64,000 nucleotides of DNA from Zonotrichia leucophrys gambelii (taxonomy: Eukaryota > Chordata > Aves > Passeriformes > Passerellidae). Position numbers and translations under genes: made by a program. Within the stretch, counting starts at the first letter, position 1; each line of letters starts with the position of its first letter. The stretch is taken from positions 66,247,075 to 66,311,074 of the forward strand of contig NC_088172.1 of the NCBI RefSeq assembly GCF_028769735.1. Direction: 5' to 3'. The notes below the pieces were generated by a model, which saw only the letters and a list, made by a program, of their open reading frames with translations, had not been told where the DNA came from and ran no database searches. Below are positions 11,225-23,538 of this stretch, piece by piece.

Positions 11225-14200
11225 TAGTCAGGTCAGACAAACACAAAAGTCAATTGCTACACAACTCTAAACCTGATGCTAACGAAAAACCCTTCTACTA
11301 ATGCTCCAGGTGCAGTAATGTGCTGACAGATATAGTGTAAACAGGGTGCTGATGTATGTGAGGGGATGTCTCCAGTGTCCATTCAGCCACTGACTTCTCT
11401 ATGTGTATTATGGTCCTTATGCCTTCAACTCATCTTCCAGGGTTTGTGTCATGTACCACAATTCCTTCGGTGTGCTTTTCCCTTGGGGTAACAGCGCTGT
11501 CAAACCCTGTCCTCTCAGCAAATTTCACCCCTGTGCCTCTCATGGACTGAGCTGTAGCACATGTTCATGGAGTGAGTCAGGATCAGATATCAGAAATATT
11601 GCCATGAGATGTGAGGAAAAATATCCAAGGAAGAGAGTGGAGCCAAAGCTGAAAAAGCAAGGTACTTAACGGTACTAGAGACAGGCTATAAATGCCAGCC
11701 ACATGAAGTGCAAGAAAGAAGTCAGGGAAGTGTTTGCAAGTAAATATGGAAAGAGGAGTGGGAAGAGTGAGGACAGCAGCAGCAAGAGAGGCACGCACCC
11801 TTCCAGACAGATGGCCATAGCTTTGGTGAGTGAATCTGCAAAGTGGGAGCTCCCTGCAGGGGAAGGGGCGAAGAGGAGTCCCAGCAGGGAACCATGCACT
11901 TTATGTCTCTCCAGACCATCCCAGAGGTTGTGACCTCACCAGCACATCACAAATGCTGCTTATTTAATGAATGCTTTTCAGGGATGTGAAGAAGTATTCC
12001 TGTGAATGTGCATAGCAAGAGAATGGTTTTGTAGCTAATTCGAGGGCTGCACTGAGGACTATATTATTTGTCCAAAAGGCTAGGCTTAGTGTTCATGGCA
12101 TGTTGCTAGATTTTAACACTGTCAAGTCATGTAAAAGTATCTTTTAATGATTATGGATCATACCTAAAATAACAAATAGTAGAAATCCCAAAATCTCCTG
12201 TATTCCTAATCTTCCTATATAGGAAGAGGTCTGAGAAGGAAGCACTTGGAGAAGAGATCTGGGCTTCTGTACATAAGCAAATTGGATCAGATGTAGGTCT
12301 TTACTCTTAAATTTAGAGTAAAGAAAATAAAAATCACTATTTTTCTATAGAAAATAATTTCAGGCTGTAGTCTCTGCCACTAAAAAAATAGTAAAAAAAA
12401 AAAAAAAGGTGAAAGTACTGCTGGCTTGAAAAAGGATAAAAGTTGCACTGTGGTTGTATGTACTAATCAACCTTGGGCGTGAGTCTCTCCAAGACTTATT
12501 TTGCTTCCTTTTACAATACATTTGTGGGGTATCTCAGGAGATTGCTTACTGAACATCTCTTCTAACCCTGATGATCTGCTGTTGGAGATAATAAAAAATA
12601 ACCCAGTAACACTTCAGTATTTCTATCTGAGCCCTCCATCTCATCCCAAAGAAGGGCCTGAGCAGTCTGCTCCTTTCTCACTTTTCAGCATCCCAGATGG
12701 GCTCTTCCTCACTTGTGCATCACCTGTTCTTCCCTGGTACCTCTGAGAAGGGTGCTGCCTTCCATACATCTTGGTAGGTAAGGACTGCTGCTTGGAGATA
12801 TTCAAGTCCAGAGGGGCCCTTCCAGCTTTAATTTAATAGGTTCATACCACTGAAACATGCAGCCTCTGGGTAACCACTAATCCAATAGATTTGCTAAAAG
12901 CAAAATTGATGGTTCCTAGAGATACAGCTGCTGATTTTGCAAAACCCCAACTCCCAACTGGAGAGTGAGGGCATCACCAGGTATGCAGTGTAGGCACAAA
13001 ACTCCTCTGTCTCAGTATTTTGTTTGTTACATGAGCAGTCTGCCTCTCTGTGAGATTTTTAACATGCCCCATTGAGTTTCTGCAATATTTAGAAATAGCT
13101 CTTGTGAAACTACAGCTGAAGAAGTAAAGGTGTTTTATCTACTCTTACCCTTGCTTTCATCTTCCTACGTTGTGTTCAAATAAAGAAGTGTACAAGTGCA
13201 CATATGTCAGAGACAGTTTTTCCTGAAATGAACCCACAATTCCCACATTTGTCAGTTCCTTTGAATTTCAAAGAATAACCTCAAAGGGCAGCAGCTAGAA
13301 AAAGTGATTCAGTTAAATAGTCAATACCTACATGTTTATAATTCCAAGTTTATCTTTAGACATACATATTATTACATTTCAAACCATTAGCTATGTTTTT
13401 AGATGGAGTGGGGGAAGTGAATAGCTGAGGAAATGATTTTGAGAGTGTCGGGTTTCTCTTTTCAAAGCTCATGAGAATCAAAAGTCATTATTGAGCTTGA
13501 GAATACTTACAAGTTCTTTTCAAAGAGATGTGTTCTCCACCTTGTCACTTCTCTATGGCAATATTTTCCCATATATACTTTAAAACCAACCTTGTTGCTT
13601 CCTAAGCTAATCACACCCATGAAAAGCAAAAGTGATTTAGGATCAGTAGTTAAACAGATGTTGGAAGAAAATGTTGAGCTTCATCTACTACTAAGCAAAA
13701 AACTTGTTCCAGGGTATCATCAGGATCTGGGGGTGGTAGAGCAGCAGTGGGGCCACAGTTTTCTGGGAGGAATGGATGTATTGGGAATCACCTCAAGCAT
13801 CACACTGACTCTCCAAACAGGGATATGGCAGGGGCCATGAAAGACATCATGGACTGCAGTTCCTTGTAAAGAGGGCAGGAGGCCTCAAAACGTACCTGTA
13901 ACTGTGGATTCTGGCTTTTCAAGTAGTAGCAAGTTAAAGGCCAAATTCTGTTTCTGGCTTAGATGGGAAATAAACCAGAAATTGACCTTTAGCAAAGCAT
14001 CTCAAATAAAAATTCCTTACACCTGGAGAAACCTAGAATGATTGCTTTTCTGCTTTCCTCATGTAAGCAGGTTTTAACTGTTCCAAAATATGACACCCTA
14101 GGAGCATTATTAGAATCTTTCTGCTAGAAGCTATAAAGCAGTATACAACCTTGTCCTTTAACAGAAGTTAGTTTGATAGTTATTCTGGATGACAGAATAC

Positions 14201-14308
14201 AGGAAGATATTAATGCCAGCAGCTCCTTCATCTGTTCAATCCAAAGCCATCATTTACCATAGTTTATTTTTTGTTATAAGCCTATGCTGCTAAAAAGACT
14301 CAAATATT
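11225..14308. other. Unique non-coding DNA with one CR1-like scrap
   Basis: Besides the CR1-like scrap at 12791-12840 and a poly(A) run at 12393-12407, nothing is recognised. The poly(A) run has no visible retropseudogene upstream of it. Open frames at 11403-11933 overlap on both strands and show no domain. Confidence 0.5.
12791..12840 (+). mobile_element. Possible internally deleted CR1 3' scrap
   Basis: The segment starting CTTGGAGATATTCAAG resembles a CR1 3'-region motif. It then jumps to a GAGGGGCCCTTCCAGCTTTAAT-like end, as if 50 to 80 bases were deleted between. The match is from memory of CR1 consensus features and is short, so it may be fortuitous. Confidence 0.4.
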
Positions 14309-14396
14309 AAAAAAAAAAAAAACAAACAAAACCACCAGCCAAATAAAAACCCAAACAAACAAACAAAAACAAACAAACAAAAACAAAGAAAAACCG
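14309..14396. repeat. A-rich (CAAA)n low-complexity tract
   Basis: A run of A followed by irregular CAAA and CAAAAA units. It could be the decayed tail of a retrotransposed sequence, but no body is recognisable upstream. Confidence 0.9.
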
Positions 14397-17300
14397 AAAA
14401 CAGTCAATGACTAAAACACATCACACACAAAAAAAACCTCCAAAAAATTATTGAAGCAGTGAAATCAGGTTTTAGAGCAGAAAAATTCAGCCAAGAAAGC
14501 ATAAATAATTTTACAGTTTCCACTAAAAGATGCTAATGATATAAAAGGAATTATATGGTCAACCATGCATCACTGTACCAAACTTAAATCATCATCATGT
14601 GATTCAGAATTTTATTTAAACCCAGAGACTTCCAAAGGGGAAAGGGATTCTGCCAAAGGGGAATGAATAGACATTATCCTCTTTAAGACATTGGAGATAT
14701 CTGTTATTTAATTGGGTTAGGATCAGCTGTTGTGAAATATAAATTAAAAATTTCAACATTGAAGCTGCTTTATACTTTTTTTCAATTGCACAATTACCTT
14801 ATGTTGGCTCTGGGTGATACTCAATGTCACCATTAGTAGCAGAAAATCATGTATGAATACCACCCTAACTGCTGGCATCTCAAGATAAGCTTAAGGTGAA
14901 ATGGTATTTGGTCAAACCAAAGCCTGCTAAATCACAAAATTCTCCCTTTCTTCCAAGTTGCTGTTTTGCATCCAAAACAACTAAAAAATGAGCAAAAATG
15001 TAACCGATCTAGAAGTTGCTTGCAGTTGGAGAAATGCTTGCTACAACTGTGTATTTTGGGAGCTGGTAACATTGCCACCACTCATATACCATCTGACTCA
15101 AATACTCAGCTGAATGAAGGCACTATCTAATGAAAATTTGCTTCCTTCTGATTCTACTCAGATAGGTTAACAACTCTGAAAATGTCTTTGAAGACATATT
15201 TTCTTCTGGGTTTAGAAGTCTAAGAGTGCAGTGCTCTCAACAACAATAATTATTTTTAAACAGTTTGATATATTTGCCTCTTCAACAGAACTGTGTCCTT
15301 GTGACTTGCTTACAAGAAAACATATTTGTGAAGGTGACTGTGAGGGGAAAGTGAAAACCCCCATTTCTCTGTAAGAGCAAATCCACTGGGTTTACTTCAG
15401 GTTTTGTGGCATACACGTGTGCCATTCACAGGTGTAATTACCTATATGGTGTACGCATATATACATGGATGGGGCAAAGTGTAAAAACCTTGTTGAGCTG
15501 TTGATGGCATGAAAATGATGGAGTGCAACAGTTTTTCTAGCTGACAAAAAGGTTTCCTGTGGAAACTTTAGGCTTAAGCTCAGTTCTCAGCTCACTGCTA
15601 TGAAGATTGTACTTTGTAATACAACAAGCCCTGGGGTAACATTCCTTAGATGTATGTCACTGCCTAGAAAGAGAGGGAAAAAGCTGGAAAGCAGGGAAGG
15701 ATGGAAGAAAAGTGTTCTATCCTTTTTGTAAAATTTCACAAAGGCTCTGGTAGGTGAAATAAGATCAGCATATATAAATGTAGGCAATCATTGCACCTAT
15801 TTGTATAGGACAAATCAGCTTAGGAAAATGGATGTGTGGACACCACAGCAGAAGCAGCACAAGCTCTACTTATTTGATGTTATTGGGCTTTTGTTTTGTT
15901 TAAGAAATACAAAAGGCACTCTCCACTTGTAGAGTGTGCATTCATATTGAGTTAATTTCAGAAGATTAAAGACATTGAAGGGATGATGATACAAGCAGAT
16001 ATTACACCCTGATTCACAAAGGAAACCTGAATAGAGCCTGAAACCTGAGCTGACAACACTAAACTGCAGCACTAACAAATATATTTGAAAGATTAGCAGA
16101 GAAGCCAAAATCTGCCCAGCTAAGAAGCAGTTCACACTGACTCAGAAAAGGGAGATCAAATTTTCAACAAAGAGCAATGACAAGTCATCATTACGTACCT
16201 GACTTTAAAGTGCAGACAAAAGACTAATCTACAAGAGGTCTTCTGTAGTGCTCTTTGTGCCTCAGTTTCCCACTGAAACAGACACAGACACCTCCCTAAA
16301 GATGCTTGCAGTTGCTTGTGAGAGTCACCAGAAACCAGTACTCTTGTCCGTGTCATGGGCTTGTGAAGGCTCTATTGTAAATACAACCAGTACTCTACAA
16401 ATTTAAAAAGTGAGAAGTATCACACAACAACAAAAATCTCAAAGATCATCAATTACATCAGCAGCAAAAGGCTAGCAGACAAACACACAGCAGTAGGGAT
16501 AGCAAAGTTAATTTCAGAACATCTTGGACTCATGATGTCCCTATCAACACACTATAATGTGTTCTCTCTACAGATGTGCCAGGTGTGGGAGAATGAGTCT
16601 GGATAAGCCAGGGCATTTGTGACTGCCTGGAACTATACAAACTTTTTTGTCTCCCAAGCAGTGTTTTGCAAAGCAGAAGAAACTCATACAAAGGCAGAGG
16701 TACAGCTGCAGGTGAACAGCGTTCTCCATTCCACTGCTGAGTAACAGACTCTTAACAATTCTCATATGGGTAGGAATTCTTTCTCATATGGGTGAGGTTA
16801 TTAATGTCCTTATTTAATTTAGAGACATGTGTGACTGATCCTGACACCTCACCAGGACAGCTTGGATGCTGAGAAGCTAAACAAGGGGCTTTACTGGAAG
16901 AAAGGTGACAAAGGGAATTCATCTGCTTCCTTAACACACATTAAAATTCTCACTGGGGTTGATTAAAGTACTCCCACTATTTCAAACAGAAACAGGATTA
17001 TACATCCTGCAAGCTCTACAATAAATGCAATGTTGATTTTAATAGAGCCAGTCAAGAATGTATTATACTGAGGACAGCAATATTCCTGGTGCAATTGCTC
17101 AAATCCTTTCAAGAACTAGGGTATACATAACTCATTTTGAATACAAACAGTATAAAAATATTTTTTCTAACAAAATACAAGAGCTGTTCGGGATTCATAA
17201 CGACATTTACAACTACCCATCCCTTGTCACTACTCTCATAAAACCAGAATAAAAAAAACACTGAACTGGATGATATTCTTTTCCTTACAATAAACTTTGT

Positions 17301-20300
17301 GCATGTTTCTTTTTTATTGTAACCACATGTACTCCGTGCAGCTGATAGTTTAATGTTCAAGGACTGGTGGTTCTTGAAGCCAGGGCCAACATTTGTTGTA
17401 AAAATGAAATATCCTAAAATGAAAGTATTTAAATTGCTTCTGAGAAAAATGTCCATGCAGTTCTTTGAATGTCTTCAACTTCTTGTTAATGGGCAACAGT
17501 TGAAACCAACATAAATTCTCCTTCCAAAGAGTGGTTTGCAGTCTTCTGAGAAAACAATACCAAAGTGTAAAGTATGAGATGTTCTTTATTCAAAAAGGAT
17601 GCACTCTGGGCTTGATACATTCCATAAATTTCAATGAAAATACAGAAAGGCAGCAAGACAGTGCAAGTTTCAACCCTAAAAATAAATTAATCTAATTTTA
17701 GAATTTGACTTGTGAAGAATAAGACATTCTGGCTCAGTCCCCTCAGTTTTTTAGCAGAAAGACATTTCAAAATGGATCAAGAACATTCAGTTTTCCAACC
17801 TGTACCTATTTGGATTATCTCTTGTTAAAGCACAAAAACAAATACATAGATTACCTTCAGTCTGAAAACAGCCCCAGGGAATCCAGTAGAAAGAAGAACT
17901 GTTTTGAGTGCACCAAACATAACAACATATGGTTTATATTCCTCTCATTCTTAATGCATCCAGTTTAATCTTTCATTAACTGAAACTGTCTTTGTCAACA
18001 AAGCTGAAATATAACCAATTCATTTTTTAAATCTTTCTCAGAAAAGAAAATGTTCTTTCAAAATTTAATTATGAGCACATACTTGATGTGAGCTAGTGCA
18101 CTAATTTAAACATGATACACCAAAATTAAACCAGAACAGATCTTGACTATTCTATGTTATGCTGCATGTTTGTAAGACATTTTGGATCCCATCCAAGATA
18201 GCACTGAAGCATGTGTTTCCTCTTTCCTTCTGCGGGACTTCACACAACCTTTCACAGTCTAACTTTGTTTCTGCTTTCCACTCCTCTGTCGTTTCCTGAT
18301 GGCTCCATCTGCTTTTCTAGGAAGAGTAACTCTGTTGTACTGTCTGTCAAGAAAGTCTCCTCAGCACGCTTGGTCCTTCACACCTGTTGACTTCTCCTTG
18401 GCGCCTCATTTTGGGATTACTGGTTTAACATCTGTCATAAAGTAGACTCAGCATCTCCTTTTGAATCAGGCAGGAATTAGCCATAGTATTGGTCATTCCT
18501 CTGCATTCATCATGCAGATAGGACAAGACTTTAAAATGTGTTTAATGTGAAACACAAGAGAAAAATGCTAATTGAAGCATGACTGCAGATCCCTGTTCCT
18601 GAAGGTGGTTTGATAAATCTCACCCCACACATTCAAGTATTTTCATGAAGAGCAGTTTCTAAAATTGAAATCCATGTAGTGGCCCAGGGAAACAACTACA
18701 ATTAAATTAAGATGTGAAGTAAATGGGCCAGGGTTCGGTCCCATTTCGGGAAATGTTAAAATCTGCTTTTGAAAGGTTAGTTATTTGGCAAAAAAAGAGG
18801 ATTTCTATGTTTAAAAAATTGAGAACCTTGGCATCATCTGTGTTTCTACCCACTGCATTTTACTGTGAAGAGGCAGTGTTCAAAGACAGCAATCAATCTC
18901 CTAATAACTTCAAAAGTTATTACCTTAAAGCAGAGGCAGTCATATTACCTTCTGTTTTCCCAGCCAGCAGATAGTTTCATTAACTCCACCTTCCATGGAA
19001 ACTCTGCAGCACCACCAGACCTGTGTTCCCTGGTTCCAGTCAGTAGAAAGGCAGCCCTGGTCCATGCTCCAGGGCAGTATAGGTAACATCCCACCTTTAG
19101 GCTGTACTGTGGGCACTTCTGCTGTGTCAGCTTGCTCCTGAGCTTGCTGGGAAGTAATGGTTCCAGCAACTCTTGTTAGAGGATCTTTTGCTGCTGAACT
19201 GATTTCTTCCAGACATTGCTTGGAAGTGGCAGCTCCTAATCCTTCAAAAGTAAATGATGTTTTGGCTGCAGTGGAGAACAGAGGAAATTAGCCAAAGAGG
19301 AGATGGAGGGCAGGTGTTTACGAGAGAGAAGCCTCTAAAAATGGGATATTGCCAAATTAGCTCTAAGGTTCCCTTGTGCAGACAGAAGAATTTCAGCAGC
19401 TTCCCAGACCTGCCTTACAGTTCTAGTCGAAAATGACCTCTTCTTGCTTTACAGGATGCCAGCAAAGACTGAAGCAGGCAGGTTTCATGTGGACAGCCCC
19501 ACTCTGGCAGAGCCCTCTGGGGCACGCTGTCCCAGCCCCCTGTGGACATGGCCCATTCCAGGCTCACATACCCCCCCAATGGTTGGCATGTGGTTCCCTG
19601 AGATCCCTGGGATCTACAAGTCTGGTGCAATCACCCAGTGAGCAGCCAAATGCCAGAGTTTCATCCCTGCACACAGGGGACTTCAAACATCCCTGCTGGA
19701 TTCCAAAAAGAAGGCAAAACCTGAATGTGACAGCACTGAAAGGGTTAAACAGGCTCTTTTTTCCTACCCAAGTCTCTTCTGAACCCTGGACCTGAGGAGC
19801 AGGGGAGCAGGCTTTGAGCAAACCTCCCACTGGCAGCAGCTCTGGAAATAACCGAGCAGTGGCTGGGAGTAATACTTAGGGTGAGATGCACAAAGGAAAC
19901 CAAGAGGCAAGTTTTTGATTTAGGCTCATGGACCTACATTAGATGCCTATCTCATGGTGCAGGCACCTAATTCAACTCATGGCAGTCACCAAGCCAAGAT
20001 TTGCTTAGATCAGTCACCAGAAACTGGGTTAAGCTTTGTGCTTTCAAAGGGAATTAGGTTTGGAATTTTTAGGTATTTTGATGTTCAAGAGATTCGATAG
20101 GAGCAAAGGGACAGACCTTACCCATAATTCTTTCAAAAACCCTTTACCCAGATTCATCCTGTAATAAATGCCCTTTTGTATCCTGCATGGTTTAGGAAGC
20201 ACTGGAACATGACCTTATAGACCTGTTAGAGGTTGTTTTTACTCCTGATGCCAGCAGCGGATTCACCACTGCCAGTCCCTTACCAAAGGGATGCTCTGCA

Positions 20301-21872
20301 GTGCTCATGAGGGTCAGTTTTCCTCTGTGCCATGATACTTGGTACTGCCAGTCCCCAGGTTCACCTGGCATTTCTGACCCTGTCTGCCTTCTACTTAAAC
20401 AGCAGAGCCAGCACATGGGCATTTTCTATAAAACAGTTACTCCAGGTTTCAAACAATTACATGGGACATGTGAAGACCTAGTGAAGAGTTAGCTTTCAAA
20501 ATTTCAGGGGGAAAAACCCCAAACAATAAGGTTTTAAGAGGAGACTACAGACTAAAAAGACTGAGAAATTGCTTGAAAAAATAACTTTATGATGCTTGAG
20601 CAAGTCTATGGTACTTCTGTAACACTTCTTCCCACACATGGAGTGCTGCATACTGTGCCTGACCCAGAGTGTTGCCTGGAGAGCCTGCTCTGGTAAACCC
20701 CTACTGTGAACCCTGAATCCCTGTGAATCCCTGGGCTGCCAGAGTGGTGCCTGCTGAACACATCCCATGCCCCAAAAGTGCAGTTTCCTGTTTAGCTATC
20801 TTTGCTCATTCAAACCTCCACACGCAAAGACTTTCTGCTCCTCTTCATTTAGCAGGAAGCATTTATAAAATGCCTCTGCAGACTGCTGACTGCCCTAAAC
20901 CTCCCCTAGGTTTGTAAAAACCACAAATGCATCTGACCAATGACCAGAGCCATGCCTTCCCCCAGCTGCATGCAAGGGTGTGCAAAGCAATTACCGGAGA
21001 GCCCTGCAAGGCTCTTTTCAAAGGTGCAGAGACCACCTGGTGCTCTGAATTAGATGGGAACAAGCTGACAAAAATGGAGCTACACTGGAACAAAAGAAAG
21101 GGCAGCTGAGAAAAAAGTCAGAAATAAGGCCTGTTGTGGAATATGATTCTCTTCTTTGTGTGTCAGCACAAACAGTTCAAACAGTGGACACCAGTCTTGT
21201 CCCTTTCTTGAAGTGGTTTAGGCCCAAAATGCAGTGAATTGTGAGGTTTTCAAAACATCTCATACAGTAACTTGAAAGCAAGATGGCCACAACTATGGCT
21301 GGTTTTTCTGCGGCCCATGCTGCCAAATCACTATTTTAAAATAAATAAAAAATAATAAAATAAATTAAAAAAATTTTCCATACTGTAAATTGGCTGGTAC
21401 CGATTTACCAGCCACCATACTTCTGGTGGTACCAACCCAAACCTGTTTGGGCAAGAAGTTTAAAACCAACCTGGGAACTAGGGAAGACATTTGCTTTCAA
21501 ATTGACACAGATCTCCTTCCCTGATGTCTGTCATTCTGCAGAGAAGTTCAGCTGTGCCCTGCATTTAATCTGACACAGCATGGAACACCACTGGGTACTG
21601 AGGCAGCAGGATAATATAAAGGTGACGGCTGTAAATCATGCATGCTGCTCAGGACTAAAGTCCTTCTTGTGCCTGATGAACCGTGACAGTGTCAGCACAT
21701 GTACTGTAATAACAACCCAGGGCTCCTGACAAAGAGGGACTTAACACTGCCTACTTGTTGTTCCTGTCCTGATGCTCTTCTGTTGTTCACACAGCCAAAC
21801 TATGAGCCAGCCATCGCCAGTAAAGCCCTCTGGCACCAAGTAGGAAGGAGAGGGGGGAAAAAGCCTGCCTAG
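14397..21872. other. Unique non-coding DNA, no gene seen
   Basis: No exon or repeat family is recognised. Small features are a direct duplication of TCTCATATGGGT (copies near 16761 and 16782) and an AT-rich A/T tract at about 21333-21377. That tract is followed by an 8-bp inverted repeat, GGCTGGTA at 21392-21399 with TACCAGCC at 21406-21413. The open frames at 19415-19830 overlap on both strands and have no domain. Confidence 0.5.
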
Positions 21873-22302
21873 TGTCCTGGTTTCAGCTAGGATAGAGTTA
21901 ATTTTCTTCTCAGTACCTGGTACAGTGCTGTGTTTTGGAGGATAATGTTGATAGTGCTTTTCCTGTTGCTCAGTAGTGCTTACCCCAAGTCAAGAACTTT
22001 TTAGTTTCCCATGCTCTGCCAAAATGCACATACAGGAGAAGCTGGGAGTGGGCACAGCTAGGACATCTGATTCAAATTGGCCAAAGGGATATTCCATTCT
22101 ATGGAATGGCATGCCTAGTACATAGACTGGGTGCAGTTGTCTGGGAGGAGCTGATCTCTGCTCAGGGGCAGGCTTGGCATTGGTCAGTGTGTGGTGAGCC
22201 AGCTGCCCTGCATCCATGCTCGTTTTATCAAGGGTGGGATTGGCATTGATCAGTGTGTGGTGAGCCAGCTGCCCTGCCCACATGCTCGTTTTGCATGGGC
22301 TC
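21873..22302 (+). mobile_element. Truncated ERVL-like LTR, forward orientation
   Basis: The segment begins TGTCCTGGTTTCAGC, followed by ATAGAGTTAATTTTCTTC, GTGCTGTGTTTTGG, TTTCCCATGCTCTGCC and GGCCAAAGGGATATTCCAT. This ordered set of blocks matches my recollection of a common neoavian ERVL-type LTR read 5' to 3' from U3. The normal 3' end (pyrimidine/AT-rich stretch and GGTTAAACCAC terminus) is missing, so the copy is truncated near 22300. No internal retroviral sequence is attached. The right boundary is uncertain, and open frames crossing it (minus strand 21990-22466) have no coding meaning. Confidence 0.85.
22171..22302 (+). repeat. Two-copy 66-bp tandem duplication inside the LTR
   Basis: The unit containing GGCATTGGTCAGTGTGTGG starts about 22171 and recurs with about 85-90% identity 66 bp later; the GGCATTG words start at 22176 and 22242. 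Both copies carry GGTGAGCCAGCTGCCCTGC and ATGCTCGTTTT. The unit corresponds to the region just past the expected promoter of this LTR type. The differences between copies show the duplication is not recent. Confidence 0.93.
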
Positions 22303-23440
22303 ACATCTGGCACAAGCCTGGCTGGCTGTCCTGCAGGCAGCAGCAACTGGCTTGGTTTGACCCTGCACCCTTCCAAGCAGGCCAGGCATGATGGGGCCAA
22401 GTCTCTCCCAGCCTTCAAGGAGTCACCCAGCAGATCTTGCAGACTCACCATGCCCTGCCAGGACATCAGTCAGAGGCACATGGCATTCCCTACCTTGCAC
22501 TGCACAGCACGCCCCGAGTGCGGCTCCATGCGCGGGCCCCGGCCCTCTGGAGCGTGCAAAGTCAGCCCAGCCCAGTTTGGCTTCCTCCGAGCAATGCCCA
22601 GCTGTGTTTTGAGCCAGCAGAGATGCTGCTGATCTGTTCCCTTGGGCTGCCTGAATCAGTGCCATAGGGAGCACCTATGGCAGCAGGAATCAGGGCTGGC
22701 AGTGGGCTGGGTTAGCCAGGAAAACAGAGTTCTCTCATGCTGAAACACCCCATGGACACAGCTGGGGCAGGCAGGAACGAGTTAGCACTGAAAGTAGGAT
22801 GGGCTCTGCAGCCACCTTTGCTGGTCTGGGCATTGTCCATAGAGGCAGCTGAGACCACGGTCTCCCAGATTTAAAGCAACAAGTTGCCATTGGCTAAAAT
22901 GTCAGATCACATTTCCAGTGACTGTCATGGGTCAGGCACATGCTTTCTGTCTGACCAATTAATCACTGCCACTGCTGTTACCATGATTAATGATTTACTA
23001 CAAAATACAATTCCATTGTTATGGCAATCTTCTTATCCTTACCTAACAGAATAGAAAAAAATGCAGCTTTCCAGGTACTTTGCAAGGCCTCAGCCACTAC
23101 ATAAAACAAGTCCAGAACTTTCCTACCACCAAACCTCACACTTTAAATTTTACAGTCTGTGGCTATAAAATTTAGCAGTGGAAAGCTATTATGTTAACTG
23201 AGAGATCAGCATAATATACCTAGTTTTGTTTTTTTTCTCTGAGACATAGTATAATTTTCTCTTAATGGCAAAAAGCAGAAACAGTTTCTTAATCTGTATA
23301 ATTTTATGACTTGAATGAGAAGGTGGGCTTTAGTAGGCAGAACAAGTCAAGGATTCCCTCCATATGGTATGCATGAAACCATCATCCTTCTATCTTTCAG
23401 AGCTTGAAAAAAAGCTGTGCTGACAATGACTGTAACAGGA
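22303..23440. other. Unique DNA with a GC-rich stretch
   Basis: A GC-rich segment with several CpGs lies at about 22505-22560, and overlapping open frames on both strands reflect this composition. No domain, splice-bounded exon or repeat family is recognised. It could include unrecognised LTR-derived sequence. Confidence 0.45.
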
Positions 23441-23538
23441 AGAAAAGAAAAGAAAAGAAAAGAAAAGAAAAGAAAAGAAAAGAAAAGAAAAGAAAAGAAA
23501 AGAAAAGAAAAGAAAAGAAAAGAAAAGAAAAGAAAAGA
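23441..23538. repeat. (AAAAG)n pentanucleotide microsatellite
   Basis: About 19 to 20 uninterrupted copies of GAAAA form a pure purine tract of about 98 bp. Pure homopurine tracts of this length can adopt triplex structures and are usually length-polymorphic. No functional role is visible. Confidence 0.98.

Noticed and set aside
11083..11301. Frame with a hydrophobic Phe/Val-rich segment resembling a membrane helix
   Set aside because: The segment is the translation of the T/G low-complexity tract.
12393..12407. Poly(A) run as a possible retropseudogene tail
   Set aside because: No recognisable gene body or flanking target duplication upstream.
18722..18745. GGGTTCGGTCCC, reminiscent of a tRNA T-arm
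   Set aside because: No D-arm or anticodon arm folds upstream at the right distance, and there is no A/B box pair.
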